A stretch of 64,000 bases of DNA from Actinobaculum sp. 313 (GCF_003073475.1 NZ_CP029033.1:744001-808000); one strand, 5' to 3'; shown: positions 55,234 to 64,000, counted from the first letter of the stretch. Made by a program: numbers and translations. Notes: a model not told the origin generated them from the letters alone.

Positions 55234-56156
55234 GCTTGGAAGGTCTTCACGAGGAGCATCCGGGCGGCGGTGTCCCGGAATGGACACGGCCGCGTGGACG
55301 CGTCGGTGTTGTCGGCGGAACCGGTTTTCTTGGTTCTCGGATCGCCGAGGCCTTACGAGGCAACGGCTGGGAAGTGGAGGTCTTCTCACTTGAGAAACCG
55401 CTCCTGCTAGCGCGAGGAGTCATCGCCTCTGAGGCGCACGATATTGACCTGGTTGTGTGGGCGGCAACACGCAACACGCCAGCTGTTGCGGCCCAGCATC
55501 CGGAACTCGTGCAGCAGGAGCTCGATGAGGTGACCGTCACTCTTGACGCCTTGCGGGCCGCTGCTCCTCAGTCTCGAGTGGTGTTCCTTTCTTCCGGGGG
55601 AACGGTTTACGGCGGAGGTAGCACGAACCATCGCGAGTGCGATGCGCTTCATCCCGAGTCCGCCTACGGCCGCCTGAAGGTCGAGTTGGAGCAGGTGGTG
55701 CTTGCCGCCTGTGATCGGGCCGTTATTCTCCGCGTCGCGAATGCGTATGGGCCGGGTCAGGGAGCGCACAATGCACAGGGCGTGCTCGGATACTGGTTGC
55801 ATGCCATCAGCAGAGGGGAGCCGATTACCGTGTACGGCAATCCCGCCTCTGCGCGCGACTACGTTTTTGTTGACGACATTACGGCGGCCGTCGTAGCGGT
55901 AGCGAACAATGCTACGGATGTGACGCAGCACATTTACAACGTGGGATCGGGTACGGCCACATCACTTGCAGATCTTCTCCACATCGTCCGAACGGCGACC
56001 GGCGCGCATTTCGATGTCATTTATGAGCAGGGACGCGGATTTGATTTGACCTCGTCCAAGCTCGATAGCACCCTCATTGAACGTGAGCTCGGTTGGCGTG
56101 CGGCAACACAGCTGCCGCTCGGTGTGAGGCGAATGTGGGAATGGATAAACGCATGA
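55230..56156 (+). CDS. NAD-dependent epimerase/dehydratase (extended SDR)
   Basis: 308-residue sugar-nucleotide-modifying enzyme; GTG start overlapping the GT4 stop. After a 20-residue leader comes RVGVVGGTGFLGSRIAEAL (nucleotide-binding GGTGFLG), VVFLSSGGTVYGG, SAYGRLKVELEQVVL (Tyr-x3-Lys), VILRVANAYGPGQ, SARDYVFVDDITAAVV and HIYNVGSGTATSL. It resembles UDP-glucose 4-epimerase-like proteins, but the exact substrate is not clear. It probably supplies a special sugar for the GT4 enzyme it is coupled to. Confidence 0.85.
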   Translation: MSLEGLHEEHPGGGVPEWTRPRGRVGVVGGTGFLGSRIAEALRGNGWEVEVFSLEKPLLLARGVIASEAHDIDLVVWAATRNTPAVAAQHPELVQQELDEVTVTLDALRAAAPQSRVVFLSSGGTVYGGGSTNHRECDALHPESAYGRLKVELEQVVLAACDRAVILRVANAYGPGQGAHNAQGVLGYWLHAISRGEPITVYGNPASARDYVFVDDITAAVVAVANNATDVTQHIYNVGSGTATSLADLLHIVRTATGAHFDVIYEQGRGFDLTSSKLDSTLIERELGWRAATQLPLGVRRMWEWINA

Positions 56157-56190
56157 GGGCTTCCGCATATCGATCTGGTAACTTCCTGGA

Positions 56191-57168
56191 GTGACCGTGC
56201 TGACGAAACTACTGCGGATCTTCCAATCGCGTGCATTCCGCACTGGATTCCTGCTGCTCGCACTGGTAGCGGCCATCTGGGCCATTCTCAAGTACCGGGT
56301 CGAGGTGGGTGAGGCGCTCACCCGACTTCCGCTGTGGGTAGTGGCCGGGGCTACGTTAGCTTCGTTCATCTTCGTGCCGCTGACCATGCTCTCCTGGCGA
56401 GTGATTCTCAACGCAACCGGGGCACCGGTGGATCGCGTCGTCGCGCGCCGCATCTTCTTCACCTCGCAGGTGGCGAAATACCTTCCCGGCGGCGTGTGGA
56501 ACTTTGTGGCTGCGGCGGAGGTGGGGCGCGACTACGCGATCTCTCGACGACGTTCCGTATGCGCCTTGCTGATCTCGATCATCATCTCAATCGTCACCGG
56601 TATGATCCTGGCGGGTCTGGCAGTCGTGTTCGGACCCTCTGGATTGCTCTCGCGATACTGGTGGATCGTTGTGGTGGTTCCCGCGGGCATCGCGGTGCTA
56701 CTGCCCCCCGTGCTTAATCGCCTTGTTGGCCTGGCGCTGCGGCTCATGCGCCGCGAACCCCTGGAGACTGATATCTCTTGGTCGGCTACCGTGCGCGCTG
56801 CCGGATGGGCGTTTCTTTCTTGGTTCGTCATGGGTGTGCAACTGTGGCTGATGCTCACTCATGTGGGGATGACAGCAAATCTCTCCACCTTCATGCTCGC
56901 AACTGGAGGATACGCGCTCGGTTGGACTGTGGGCTTCCTCATCTTCTTCGTTCCCGCCGGAGTAGGAGTGCGGGAAGTTGCGCTGGGCGCCGTATTGGCG
57001 ACGGCGGCGGTGAGCCAGGGGGCAATCCTTGTGGTGGTGCTCCTCTCGCGCGTATTCACCACACTGGCGGATATTGTTCTCGGGGTTGCGGCGGCCGCGG
57101 GAATGCGGCGCGCAACTGCCAAACATGCGGCTCCGCCAGTGGAGACGGACGGCAGCGGCAGCCGCTGA
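56191..57168 (+). CDS. Lysylphosphatidylglycerol-synthase-type flippase-like membrane protein
   Basis: 325-residue protein with about eight membrane helices, of the LPG_synthase_TM/UPF0104 kind. GTG at 56191; a second GTG at 56197 has slightly better spacing to GGAG. Family marks: ISWR-like LTMLSWRVILNATG, TSQVAKYLPGGVWNFVAA (the conserved KYLPGGxW), GYALGWTVGFLIFFVPAGVGVREV and a C-terminal helix with RVFTTLADIVLG. These proteins are thought to move lipids or lipid-linked sugars across the membrane. The TGA overlaps the next start (TGATG). Confidence 0.85.
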   Translation: MTVLTKLLRIFQSRAFRTGFLLLALVAAIWAILKYRVEVGEALTRLPLWVVAGATLASFIFVPLTMLSWRVILNATGAPVDRVVARRIFFTSQVAKYLPGGVWNFVAAAEVGRDYAISRRRSVCALLISIIISIVTGMILAGLAVVFGPSGLLSRYWWIVVVVPAGIAVLLPPVLNRLVGLALRLMRREPLETDISWSATVRAAGWAFLSWFVMGVQLWLMLTHVGMTANLSTFMLATGGYALGWTVGFLIFFVPAGVGVREVALGAVLATAAVSQGAILVVVLLSRVFTTLADIVLGVAAAAGMRRATAKHAAPPVETDGSGSR

Positions 57169-58856
57169 TGGACGACGGCGACGCCCACTTTTCCTCCACC
57201 GGTGCTTCGACTGACGGGCCGCAGTCCTGGGCGAGCTCCGCGCAAGAGGGCCGACCGGCCGAGAGAATCTCGCGGCGCGCCTTTATCCGCTGTGCGATCC
57301 TGCTGACCCTGGCGTTTATGACATGGCAGGCAGTGTGGGCCATTGTGACACCGCCTTTCCGCACCCCGGATGAACCGACACATTACAACTCCGTCTTGCG
57401 CGGCGCGACAACCTTCGACTGGCCCGCGGTCGGCACGGCGGGCATGGAGGAAGGAGTAATGCAGGCGGCCACCGAAGCCGGTGTACTCGTGGATGGAGTG
57501 GTGGGTACCTCCCGGCGGGACAGGACGGTCCTGCAAGAAACCGAAGCCGTTCCATCGTTTTACGACGCGGTGATTACGCCGCACAATAGCCGCCTACATG
57601 TGCGCTACACGGGGGACTCGCGCGCCGAAACTCGTGACCAAATGACGCAGCACCCACCGCTGTACTACTGGATGGCCGGGCGACTGCTCCGCACCGTCGG
57701 AGGAAGTGATTGGGCGTGGGATCGTCAACTGCTCTTCCTGCGTCTGTTCAGCGTCGTGCTGTCTGCTCCCGTGGTGCCATGCCTGGTCTACGCGGCGCGG
57801 AGGATAGGACTGGCGAGGCACTGGTCGCTCACCGCCGGCACGCTGGTTTTCTTCGTCCCGCAACTGGCCTTTGTAACCGCAGCGGTCAGCAATGACTCAC
57901 TGAGTGTGGGTGCGGGCGCAGTGACCATCGCTGCCTGTGCCGCAGCAGCGTTCGGTACCGGCTCGTGGCGTTCGGTTGTGGCGACCGGATGCGCATTGGG
58001 GCTTGGGCTCTGGACGAAAGGACTCTTCCTACCCATGGGGTTGGTTGTCGGGCTTGCGTTCTTGAGCAACGGCTCAATCGGCCCACTCTCACGCCGACTG
58101 ATTCGCGCGACGGCGGCAGGGGGCCTCGGGGTGCTCGTGGGAGGCTTCTGGTGGGTGCGGAATCTTATCGCCTTCGGCCAGCTTCAACCCGATGGGATGA
58201 TGCGGGAGACCGCCAACGTGAACCCACAGGTGGGCTATTTTCTACGAACGGGCGGGCCCACGCTTCTGCACTCCTCCTGGGGGAAACTCGGCTGGTTGGA
58301 ATGGCAACTTCCACTGCCGCTGCTGCTTGTTTTGGAAATCGGTACTGTTGCCTTGGTACTCGTGGCCTTCGTTCGCGGCAGAGAACGCCTACGCCTCGGC
58401 GTACTGCTCGCCTACTACCCGCTGACCCTGCTGGTTTTGCTCGGCGTCTCCTGGCGTGCCTATGCGCACACGGGCGTCGTGGCCGGGGTGCAGGGGAGGT
58501 ACCTATTTCCCGGCATCGTGGGACTGTTGGCCATTGTGGCGGTGGCGATGGCGCTGCCTGATCGGCGTCGCGCAGCGAGGTCGATAAACGGTGTGGCAGA
58601 TTTGCCTGCGCGCTCGCGTGTGCAGACCATCGTGGGCGTGGTCGGCTTCCTCGTGTCCGCCTGTTCCCTGTGGGCGTGGGCGCACGTGTGCTACCCATCC
58701 GGTGCCTTCGGTATCGACTGGGATCGCTGGTCGCTGGTGGCCGGGTTGGATCCCGCGTGGCTTGTCGTCACCGCTTGCGGGGGCGTACTGGCACTCGGGG
58801 TCGCCGTGGTCGTGCCGGTGGTGGCAGGCGGCGTACGTGACCGGAGGTGTCAGTAG
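57168..58856 (+). CDS. DUF2142-like polytopic membrane protein, copy 2
   Basis: 562 residues from the ATG at 57168, overlapping the flippase stop; upstream in-frame sequence belongs to that gene. Paralogue of the 51105 gene: RTPDEPTHYNSVLRG, DQMTQHPPLYYWMAG, WDRQLLFLRLFS, LVYAARRIG, WGKLGWLEWQLPLPLL and GVQGRYLFPGIVGLLAIVA. About a dozen membrane helices and one large outer loop near the N-terminus (about residues 80-170). This copy is intact and ends just before a strong stem-loop. Probably a GT-C-type sugar transferase or its partner (inference). Confidence 0.88.
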   Translation: MDDGDAHFSSTGASTDGPQSWASSAQEGRPAERISRRAFIRCAILLTLAFMTWQAVWAIVTPPFRTPDEPTHYNSVLRGATTFDWPAVGTAGMEEGVMQAATEAGVLVDGVVGTSRRDRTVLQETEAVPSFYDAVITPHNSRLHVRYTGDSRAETRDQMTQHPPLYYWMAGRLLRTVGGSDWAWDRQLLFLRLFSVVLSAPVVPCLVYAARRIGLARHWSLTAGTLVFFVPQLAFVTAAVSNDSLSVGAGAVTIAACAAAAFGTGSWRSVVATGCALGLGLWTKGLFLPMGLVVGLAFLSNGSIGPLSRRLIRATAAGGLGVLVGGFWWVRNLIAFGQLQPDGMMRETANVNPQVGYFLRTGGPTLLHSSWGKLGWLEWQLPLPLLLVLEIGTVALVLVAFVRGRERLRLGVLLAYYPLTLLVLLGVSWRAYAHTGVVAGVQGRYLFPGIVGLLAIVAVAMALPDRRRAARSINGVADLPARSRVQTIVGVVGFLVSACSLWAWAHVCYPSGAFGIDWDRWSLVAGLDPAWLVVTACGGVLALGVAVVVPVVAGGVRDRRCQ

Positions 58857-58874
58857 CCCGGAGGAAGCATCGGG

Positions 58875-58906
58875 CGTGACAGCGCCGCGGGCGCTGCGCT
58901 GTCACG
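58875..58906. terminator. Stem-loop between convergent DUF2142 and rfbA genes
   Basis: Perfect 11-base arms, CGTGACAGCGC (58875-58885) and GCGCTGTCACG (58896-58906), around a 10-base loop, 18 bases after the DUF2142 stop. No T-run on either side. Probable bidirectional terminator. Confidence 0.65.
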
Positions 58907-59042
58907 AAGGTGCCGCTCGTGCTTATCCCAAGTTGCCTAAGTACGGGCGGCGAGTGCTCACTGTCGCATAGCGGTCGCGCAGTTTCTGCGGACCGGTACA
59001 CCCGGCCCTGCTCGCCTCATGGCTCGCGGCGGCCGCGCGGCG

Positions 59043-59909
59043 CTATTCCTGTTCGAGCAGGCTGAGCAGGTATTGGCCGTAGCCCGACTTCACCAGTGGC
59101 GCAGCACGCTCCCGCAGCTCGTCATCGCTGAGGAAGCCCATACGCCAGGCGACTTCCTCCGGGCTTCCCACCTTCAGCCCCTGGCGCGCCTCCACGGTAC
59201 GCACGAAACCGGTGGCATCCGCCAGGGAATCGAAAGTGCCCGTATCCAGCCAGGCGGTGCCGCGTGGCAGTACCTCAACCTGCAGCTTCCCCGCCTCTAG
59301 ATACACGCGGTTGACGTCAGTGATTTCGTACTCGCCGCGTGCCGACGGTTTGAGATCGCGCGCGATCTGCACCACGTCATTGTCGTAGAAGTACAGCCCG
59401 GGTACCGCGTAATTCGACTTTGGACGCGCGGGCTTCTCCTCGATGGAGAGGGCGGTGAAGTTCTCGTCGAATTCGACAACGCCGTAGGCGCGTGGATCGC
59501 TGACATGGTAGGCGAAGACAGCGCCGCCGTCGGGATCGACGTGACGGCGCAGCCGTGTTCCCATGCCGGGACCGTAGAAGATGTTGTCGCCCAGTACCAA
59601 CCCCGCCGGCTGATCACCTATGAAGTCGGCGCCGATAACGAAGGCCTGGGCCAGGCCGTTAGGAACCTCCTGCACGGCGAAGGAGATATTGATACCGAAT
59701 TGCGAGCCATCGCGCAGCAGCCGATGGAAAGCGGGAGCATCCTCCGGCGTGGTAATCACCAGAATGTCCTGAATTCCGGCAAGCATCAGGGTGGACATGG
59801 GGTAGTACACCATCGGCTTGTCGTATACGGGTACCAGCTGTTTTGAGGTGCCCAGGGTAATCGGATTGAGTCGAGTGCCGGACCCGCCGGCTAGAATAAT
59901 TCCGCGCAT
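59043..59909 (-). CDS. rfbA: Glucose-1-phosphate thymidylyltransferase
   Basis: 288-residue RmlA making dTDP-glucose from dTTP and glucose 1-phosphate, first step to dTDP-L-rhamnose. Features: [20 protein letters not shown] (nucleotide-binding GGSGTRL), [81 protein letters not shown] and [14 protein letters not shown]. Full length. It is on its own strand block with TIGR03089 and the inositol-phosphatase-family gene. Confidence 0.97.
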   Translation of the reverse strand: MRGIILAGGSGTRLNPITLGTSKQLVPVYDKPMVYYPMSTLMLAGIQDILVITTPEDAPAFHRLLRDGSQFGINISFAVQEVPNGLAQAFVIGADFIGDQPAGLVLGDNIFYGPGMGTRLRRHVDPDGGAVFAYHVSDPRAYGVVEFDENFTALSIEEKPARPKSNYAVPGLYFYDNDVVQIARDLKPSARGEYEITDVNRVYLEAGKLQVEVLPRGTAWLDTGTFDSLADATGFVRTVEARQGLKVGSPEEVAWRMGFLSDDELRERAAPLVKSGYGQYLLSLLEQE

Positions 59910-59923
59910 GTGGCTATTCTTCC

Positions 59924-60910
59924 CTATATTCGCGGCGGACGTGCGATCTTCGCGCCCTCTATTTGTGCAATATCCCGCGGGTCTTTCGCCTGTGAGTCGC
60001 TTTCCACGACGACGAGGCTGCCGCGCCCGAGCTGCCAGGCTGCCGCGGCCAGTGCCTGACGCGGGGTGGGGGAGATCAGCAGCAGACGGGAGTCGTTCTT
60101 CTTTTCAGAGTCGACGAGACCTTGGTTGGTACCACGATCAGCGGCGGGTCGCTTGGCCATGGCGATATTTCGCCGAGTGGCCGGATTCGCCTCCTCCCGA
60201 CGTTCGTCTCCGTCGGTAGCATGTGCGGCGGCCGCTTCCGGAACCAGGGCGCCGCGCCCGTGCCAGGCTGCGAAATTGGATGCTTCGTGTAGCGAGCTAT
60301 CCAGCAGCTGATCGGGCGCGCCGAGTACTTCCGCGCTGGCATCATGTACCGCAGGTGGCAGGGGCGGTCCGCTCCAGGCAAACGCCAGTGGAGCCAGATC
60401 AAGAGCGAGAACTTCGGCGCCAGGGATAAGCTCGGGCTGCACAGAGACGTTTTCCGCCCCGCCGGTTCCCGCGCCCGACGGCCCGGCGGAAAGAACGGCG
60501 AGGCCTGTCGGCTCGGGAGGTGGCGAAGTCGGCGGCCGTTGCGGTGTTGCGGTAACCAAGGCGACGGCGGGTGCATCGTTGTCGGTCAGCTGCACCACTG
60601 CTCCCGCCAGGAAGGCACCGAGCCCCCACAGCACTTGTTTCCAGTGCGCGGGAAGGTCTAAGCGAACCGTCTCACCCGGCGCGACCCAGATGTCATCCGC
60701 CAGATAACCGACGATTTTCGCCAGATGATTGGAAGCGACCTTGCCGGACAACTCGGTACGGCCATCTCTCCCATACCAGGTCAAGGCGGGGCGGGTACCG
60801 AGGCCAAGCAGCCGCGTGTACACCCCGAGCGCGCTGGCCATGCGGGCGGTCTCGCCGGACGCGTTGGTGCTCAGCGGCCGGGGTGCGCCCGCCGGGACGA
60901 TGTCAGGCAC
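59924..60910 (-). CDS. TIGR03089 family protein
   Basis: About 328 residues from the GTG at 60910, which overlaps the upstream gene by eight bases and has AAGGGGAAA nine bases before it. It matches the actinobacterial TIGR03089 family, short relatives of AMP-binding enzymes: [86 protein letters not shown] and a C-terminal [20 protein letters not shown]. Two low-complexity stretches (around residues 120-165 and 215-275) make it longer than I would expect. Function unknown. From memory it neighbours LCP and wbbL genes in mycobacteria. Confidence 0.78.
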   Translation of the reverse strand: MPDIVPAGAPRPLSTNASGETARMASALGVYTRLLGLGTRPALTWYGRDGRTELSGKVASNHLAKIVGYLADDIWVAPGETVRLDLPAHWKQVLWGLGAFLAGAVVQLTDNDAPAVALVTATPQRPPTSPPPEPTGLAVLSAGPSGAGTGGAENVSVQPELIPGAEVLALDLAPLAFAWSGPPLPPAVHDASAEVLGAPDQLLDSSLHEASNFAAWHGRGALVPEAAAAHATDGDERREEANPATRRNIAMAKRPAADRGTNQGLVDSEKKNDSRLLLISPTPRQALAAAAWQLGRGSLVVVESDSQAKDPRDIAQIEGAKIARPPRI

Positions 60911-61769
60911 GGTTCGCACTTTCCCCTTCGCCTGCATGTAGGTCGGGGCGACCGAGCACATCGAGGCAGAAGTTCGCGGCGTCCAGCGTGGCAGCGGCGG
61001 CGAAATTTGGCGCCAGTGCGAGATTACGCCGATACAACGGTCCGTCGTCGTCGCAGCCCAGGTAGAACCCTCCTGCACGTTGGACTAACAGAATGCCGGC
61101 GGCTACATCCCACGGGTGCGTGCCCCGGTTGAAGGTCGCCAGGAAGTGACCGGCTGCCACCTCGGCTAAGGCAAGCGCCGTGGAACCGCAGCGACGAGTG
61201 GAACGCGCAGTTCCAACCAGTCGGGTGAAGTCGGCCGCCGCTTGCTGCTTGTCGGGAACGCGCGGCGAGGGGAACTCGGTGGCCACCACCCCTTCATTTA
61301 ATGGTGCGCGTCGTACGGCGAGACGTTGCCCATTGCGAAAGGCACCCGAATCATCCGCTCGGTAGAGAATCCCGAGCGTCGGCTGGTAAATTACCGCCGC
61401 AATGAGCTCGCCACCGCGAGCGGCAGCGATTGAGACACACCAGTGATCGAAGCCGGTGGCGAAGTTCGATGTGCCGTCGATGGGATCGACGTACCACACG
61501 ACGTCGTCGTCGGTGGCCGTGCGGGCCCGACCATCGCGGTCGAGCAAGCCGTCCTCCTCCTCGCCCCGGATCAGAGAACCGGGTGCACCGGAGAACAGCG
61601 TGGCGCAGAGACGCCGCTGCGATTCCTTATCGTGTACGGTGACCACGTCGTGAAAATCGAGTTTCAGGTCAATACGGCCGGGATCGAGGAATGCATCGGT
61701 TAGGTAGGGGCCGACGTTGCGGGCGGCCTCCTCTGCAAGGTCCGCCAATTCAGCTGCGGTTTCACTCAT
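60903..61769 (-). CDS. Inositol monophosphatase family protein
   Basis: 288-residue magnesium-dependent phosphatase of the IMPase/SuhB fold. The ATG at 61769 has GGAAG eight bases upstream. Metal-binding motifs: GEEEDG (Glu), WYVDPIDGTSNFATG (Asp-Pro-Ile-Asp-Gly-Thr) and THPWDVAAGILLV (Trp-Asp). Substrates could be inositol phosphate, a sugar phosphate or PAP; sequence alone does not decide. It overlaps the TIGR03089 gene and is divergent from whiB. Confidence 0.88.
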   Translation of the reverse strand: MSETAAELADLAEEAARNVGPYLTDAFLDPGRIDLKLDFHDVVTVHDKESQRRLCATLFSGAPGSLIRGEEEDGLLDRDGRARTATDDDVVWYVDPIDGTSNFATGFDHWCVSIAAARGGELIAAVIYQPTLGILYRADDSGAFRNGQRLAVRRAPLNEGVVATEFPSPRVPDKQQAAADFTRLVGTARSTRRCGSTALALAEVAAGHFLATFNRGTHPWDVAAGILLVQRAGGFYLGCDDDGPLYRRNLALAPNFAAAATLDAANFCLDVLGRPDLHAGEGESANRA

Positions 61770-62124
61770 GCCTCCATCTTCCCACGTTCTTTCGGTGAGA
61801 GCCCCGGCGCTGGCCTCTGTTGGGCCGAGACGCGCAGGCATGTTCTTGTGTGAGGGCGGGCGGAGATGGTGGCGGGTGCTATCGGAGGGAGAGATTCCCG
61901 CGCGAGCCGTGATCGCAACGGGCATAAAGATCACGTAAAGTGGATTAGATCACACTTTAGCTTTGCGCTGACTGAAAATCTCCCTGTAAAGCGGTGCAAA
62001 CTGTTTCCATCGGGTATGGCAAGGGCCGAGAAATGGGAGCAGAATTGGCTTTCCTCTTGACTTTTTGGGGATAACACGGGTGTAATTTAGGTCAGACTTG
62101 ATCAAACGCACTGAGGAGGTCAGC
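61770..62124. other. 355-bp divergent control region between suhB-like gene and whiB
   Basis: No gene supported. Contains direct repeats AGATCAC at 61928-61934 and 61947-61953, an inverted repeat TAAAGTG/CACTTTA (61936-61942, 61953-61959), a possible whiB -35 TTGACT (62057-62062) and a -10-like TAATTT (62083-62088, spacer 20, suboptimal). Confidence 0.5.
61928..61959. promoter_or_regulatory. Possible operator upstream of whiB
   Basis: Two AGATCAC copies 19 bases apart overlap a 7-base inverted repeat (TAAAGTG ... CACTTTA, 10-base gap). Spacing near two helix turns fits binding of a dimer or two dimers on one DNA face. No known consensus matched. Confidence 0.35.
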
Positions 62125-62484
62125 GTGCGTATTGTCGGCGACAGCGCCCCGTTGAGTATCCGCTCGGGCAAAGCGGAACTCACCGAGGACGCACAGGCGA
62201 TGATGGTGGGCATCTTCGATCTGGGCTACGGGAAAGATGCCGGAGAAGAGCTGCACTGGCAGGAATTCGCCCTGTGTGCTCAGACGGATCCCGATATTTT
62301 CTTCCCGGAGAAGGGCGGTTCCACGGCTCCCGCCACGAGCGTGTGCTCCGCATGCGCCGTGCAGAGCGAGTGCCTTGAATACGCTATCTCGCACGATATC
62401 CGGCACGGCATCTGGGGTGGAATGTCAGATAATGACCGGCGTCGCATTTCGCGGGAACGCCGCCGCGCTCGCCGGGGTGCCTGA
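62125..62484 (+). CDS. whiB2: WhiB family iron-sulfur transcription factor (WhiB2-like)
   Basis: 119-residue redox/NO-sensitive regulator with a [4Fe-4S] cluster. The GTG at 62125 follows GAGGAGGT (62113-62120) by four bases; an upstream TTG is not needed. Cysteines 51, 74, 77 and 83 give the C-x22-C-x2-C-x5-C pattern; GIWGG at 95-99 is the sigma-factor-contacting turn, and the basic tail RRRISRERRRARRG binds DNA. DPDIFFPEKG and the neighbours (LCP, wbbL, TIGR03089 in the same region) favour the WhiB2/WhmD branch, linked to septation and wall growth. It is the sole transcription factor recognised in the window. Confidence 0.92.
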   Translation: MRIVGDSAPLSIRSGKAELTEDAQAMMVGIFDLGYGKDAGEELHWQEFALCAQTDPDIFFPEKGGSTAPATSVCSACAVQSECLEYAISHDIRHGIWGGMSDNDRRRISRERRRARRGA

Positions 62485-62487
62485 CAT

Positions 62488-64000
62488 TTGAGTTCCGAGG
62501 CTCCAGCATTACGGGGGGACGTTCTCGGTGTTCTGGTCACCCGGGACGATAATCCACGTCTGGCGCGAGTGCTCGCCAGCCTTGCCGCTCAAGAGCTACG
62601 CCCCGCCCGGCTTATCATCGTCGTACCCGGCGGAGCCACCGATAATGTGCGAGAGCTTGTTTCGGCGCATGCAGAGGAACTCCCGGTGGAAATCCGGGCA
62701 TGCGACGAGCACGCGCCGAACTTCGCCACGGCCATCAGCGGCTCTCTGGACGGCGACGAGCCCTGGATCTGGTTCTTACATGACGACGCTGCCCCGGAGC
62801 CGGAATGCCTCGACGCGCAACTGCGGCTAGGCGAATCGAGTGCCAAAATCGCGGCGGTGGGCACAAAACAGGTGGGATGGGACAACTCGCGCGATCTGCT
62901 CGAAGTGGGAATCCTTGCGACGCGCACCGCACGCCGAGTACCGGAAATCGAGGATGACGAGCTCGACCAGGGGCAATTCGATAAGCGCCAGGATGTTCTT
63001 GGTGTAGGCACGGTCGCCATGCTGCTGCGGCGAGCGGCGTACGAGGAAGTCGGGGGGCTGGACCCGGCGCTCGGCCCTTTCGGTGACGGCTTAGAACTAT
63101 CGCGGCGGTTATGGGTCGGCGGATGGCGCGTGGCGGTCGAGCCACTCGCTACCGTGGCGCACGCGCGCGAAACGCTGGGAGAAGACGCCCGCTCCTCCTT
63201 CGGCCGACGGCGTGGCGCACAGTTGTACAACGCACTATTGGCAGCGCCGCGGTTTCTCGCGCCTTTGCTTTTTGTGTTCTACCTTCTCTTCGCCCTGCCG
63301 CGCTCACTCGCCCGTCTGGTTACGAAGGAAACGGCGCTGGCACGCGGCGAGCTCTACGCGGCGTGGTTTCTACTCGCCCACACGCGGACAGTAATCCGCG
63401 GCCGGTCGCACGTCCGCAGCATTCGGAAAGTGTCGGACTCCGTGCTGCATTCCCTGGAGTCAACCCCGCGTGATGTGCGCCGCGCCCGCCGGGAAGCACG
63501 ACGTGCGCGGGTGGAGGCAGTAGCGATGGCCACACTGCCGGACCCGCTGGCGTTACGCGAACAGGCGGTCTGGCGCCGCACCACCCGCGTGTGTGTGCTG
63601 GTCTCTTTCCTCTTCGCACTGGCGGCCTCGCTTATTGGGCAGTTGCCGCTACTTTCCGACGGCGTACTCACCGGCGGTGCTCTTCTTCCGGACACATGGG
63701 GTCCGGGTGAGTTGATCTCCGCGGCTCGCACTCCCTGGCTGCCAGCGGGGGATGGCTACGCGGTTCCGGTTGACACTTTTTGGATTCTCCTCACGCCTCT
63801 CGTGTGGCTGACCTCCTCGCTTGGAGCGGCGGCAACGGGATTACTGTTCGTGGCGATGCCCGCGGCGGCGTTGGCAGCGTTCTGGGCCGCTGGTGTGCTG
63901 ACGCATTCACCGCAGATCCGTCTCCTTGCCGCATTGGGCTGGGCGTTCGCACCGCCGCTGTTATCCGCGTTGAGCTACGGTCAGGTGGCAGCAGCGACCT
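62488..64000 (+). CDS. Large GT2 glycosyltransferase-membrane fusion protein (3' partial)
   Basis: Open frame from a TTG at 62488, three bases after the whiB stop, running off the window (at least 504 residues). Residues 1-260 are a GT-A domain: LGVLVTRDDNPRLARVLASL, LIIVVPGG, FLHDDAAPEPECLD (DxD-like metal site), VLGVGTVAMLLRRAAYEEVG and GPFGDGLELSRRLWVGGW. From about residue 255 come membrane helices (FLAPLLFVFYLLFALP; VCVLVSFLFALAASLIG; LFVAMPAAALAAFWAAG), so the protein continues as a polytopic membrane enzyme. I cannot see its C-terminal half. The start codon is uncertain. Likely part of wall glycan assembly, co-transcribed with whiB. Confidence 0.82.
   Translation, partial: MSSEAPALRGDVLGVLVTRDDNPRLARVLASLAAQELRPARLIIVVPGGATDNVRELVSAHAEELPVEIRACDEHAPNFATAISGSLDGDEPWIWFLHDDAAPEPECLDAQLRLGESSAKIAAVGTKQVGWDNSRDLLEVGILATRTARRVPEIEDDELDQGQFDKRQDVLGVGTVAMLLRRAAYEEVGGLDPALGPFGDGLELSRRLWVGGWRVAVEPLATVAHARETLGEDARSSFGRRRGAQLYNALLAAPRFLAPLLFVFYLLFALPRSLARLVTKETALARGELYAAWFLLAHTRTVIRGRSHVRSIRKVSDSVLHSLESTPRDVRRARREARRARVEAVAMATLPDPLALREQAVWRRTTRVCVLVSFLFALAASLIGQLPLLSDGVLTGGALLPDTWGPGELISAARTPWLPAGDGYAVPVDTFWILLTPLVWLTSSLGAAATGLLFVAMPAAALAAFWAAGVLTHSPQIRLLAALGWAFAPPLLSALSYGQVAAAT

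Noticed and set aside
56778-57167. In-frame upstream extension of the second DUF2142 protein by 130 residues.
   Set aside because: It overlaps the flippase gene in a different frame; ATG 57168 overlapping the TGA is the natural start.
62589-63230. A 213-residue minus-strand open frame opposite the last gene.
   Set aside because: The plus-strand frame encodes a clear GT2 domain with conserved motifs, and the minus frame is a Ser/Arg-rich shadow.

Overview
The window reads as one continuous stretch of chromosome from a moderately GC-rich actinomycete. My best guess is an Actinomycetaceae-like organism (order Actinomycetales). The reasons are the actinobacterial DapC/DapD pair, a mycobacterial-type FdxA ferredoxin, a WhiB protein, a TIGR03089 protein, a WbbL-type rhamnosyltransferase, LCP ligases, many GTG/TTG starts and several starts that look leaderless. 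I saw no tRNA, rRNA, CRISPR array, transposase or phage gene.

Left part (1-31 kb), mostly housekeeping. A partial M18 aminopeptidase overlaps an acyl-CoA-synthetase-like gene that lacks the catalytic lysine. A peptide ABC importer follows (binding lipoprotein, two permeases, fused double ATPase). Next come a PH-domain membrane protein, typA, a small membrane protein, a VanW-domain protein, fdxA-dapC, gltA, dapD, a Maf-Nudix fusion, a DUF885 peptidase, a Rv1264-like adenylate cyclase, gtrA, and purK-purE.

Right part (28.5-64 kb), a cell-surface polysaccharide locus. It starts with two overlapping LCP genes and wbbL, then a secreted amidase. It holds a complete but scattered dTDP-L-rhamnose set (rfbB at 35 kb, rfbC/rfbD at 50 kb, rfbA at 59 kb) and ugd. 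It also holds a large YfhO-like membrane protein, several GT2/GT4 glycosyltransferases, a Wzm/Wzt-type ABC exporter, a free 81-residue coiled-coil protein, two RgpF-type proteins (one fused to WbsX), two DUF2142 paralogues, a sodium/bile-acid-type transporter, an epimerase and a flippase-like protein. The locus ends with TIGR03089, an inositol-phosphatase-family gene, a WhiB gene and the 5' part of a large GT2 membrane protein. From memory, wbbL, LCP, rmlD, TIGR03089, whiB2, purE/purK and the gtrA-like gene also lie close together in mycobacteria, so the exporter block looks like a variable polysaccharide island set in a conserved actinobacterial neighbourhood. Together the genes would make dTDP-rhamnose and UDP-glucuronate, assemble and export a rhamnose-containing glycan, and attach it to the wall through LCP proteins.

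Two features run through the whole window. First, there are many short tandem repeats: in-frame 18, 21, 24 and 33-bp units inside genes, and 20, 23, 24 and 66-bp units between genes. Second, there are five apparent frameshifts, each repaired by adding one G:C pair to a G:C run, which points to a homopolymer sequencing artefact or G-tract slippage. Start sites and residue numbers were worked out by hand from the sequence.
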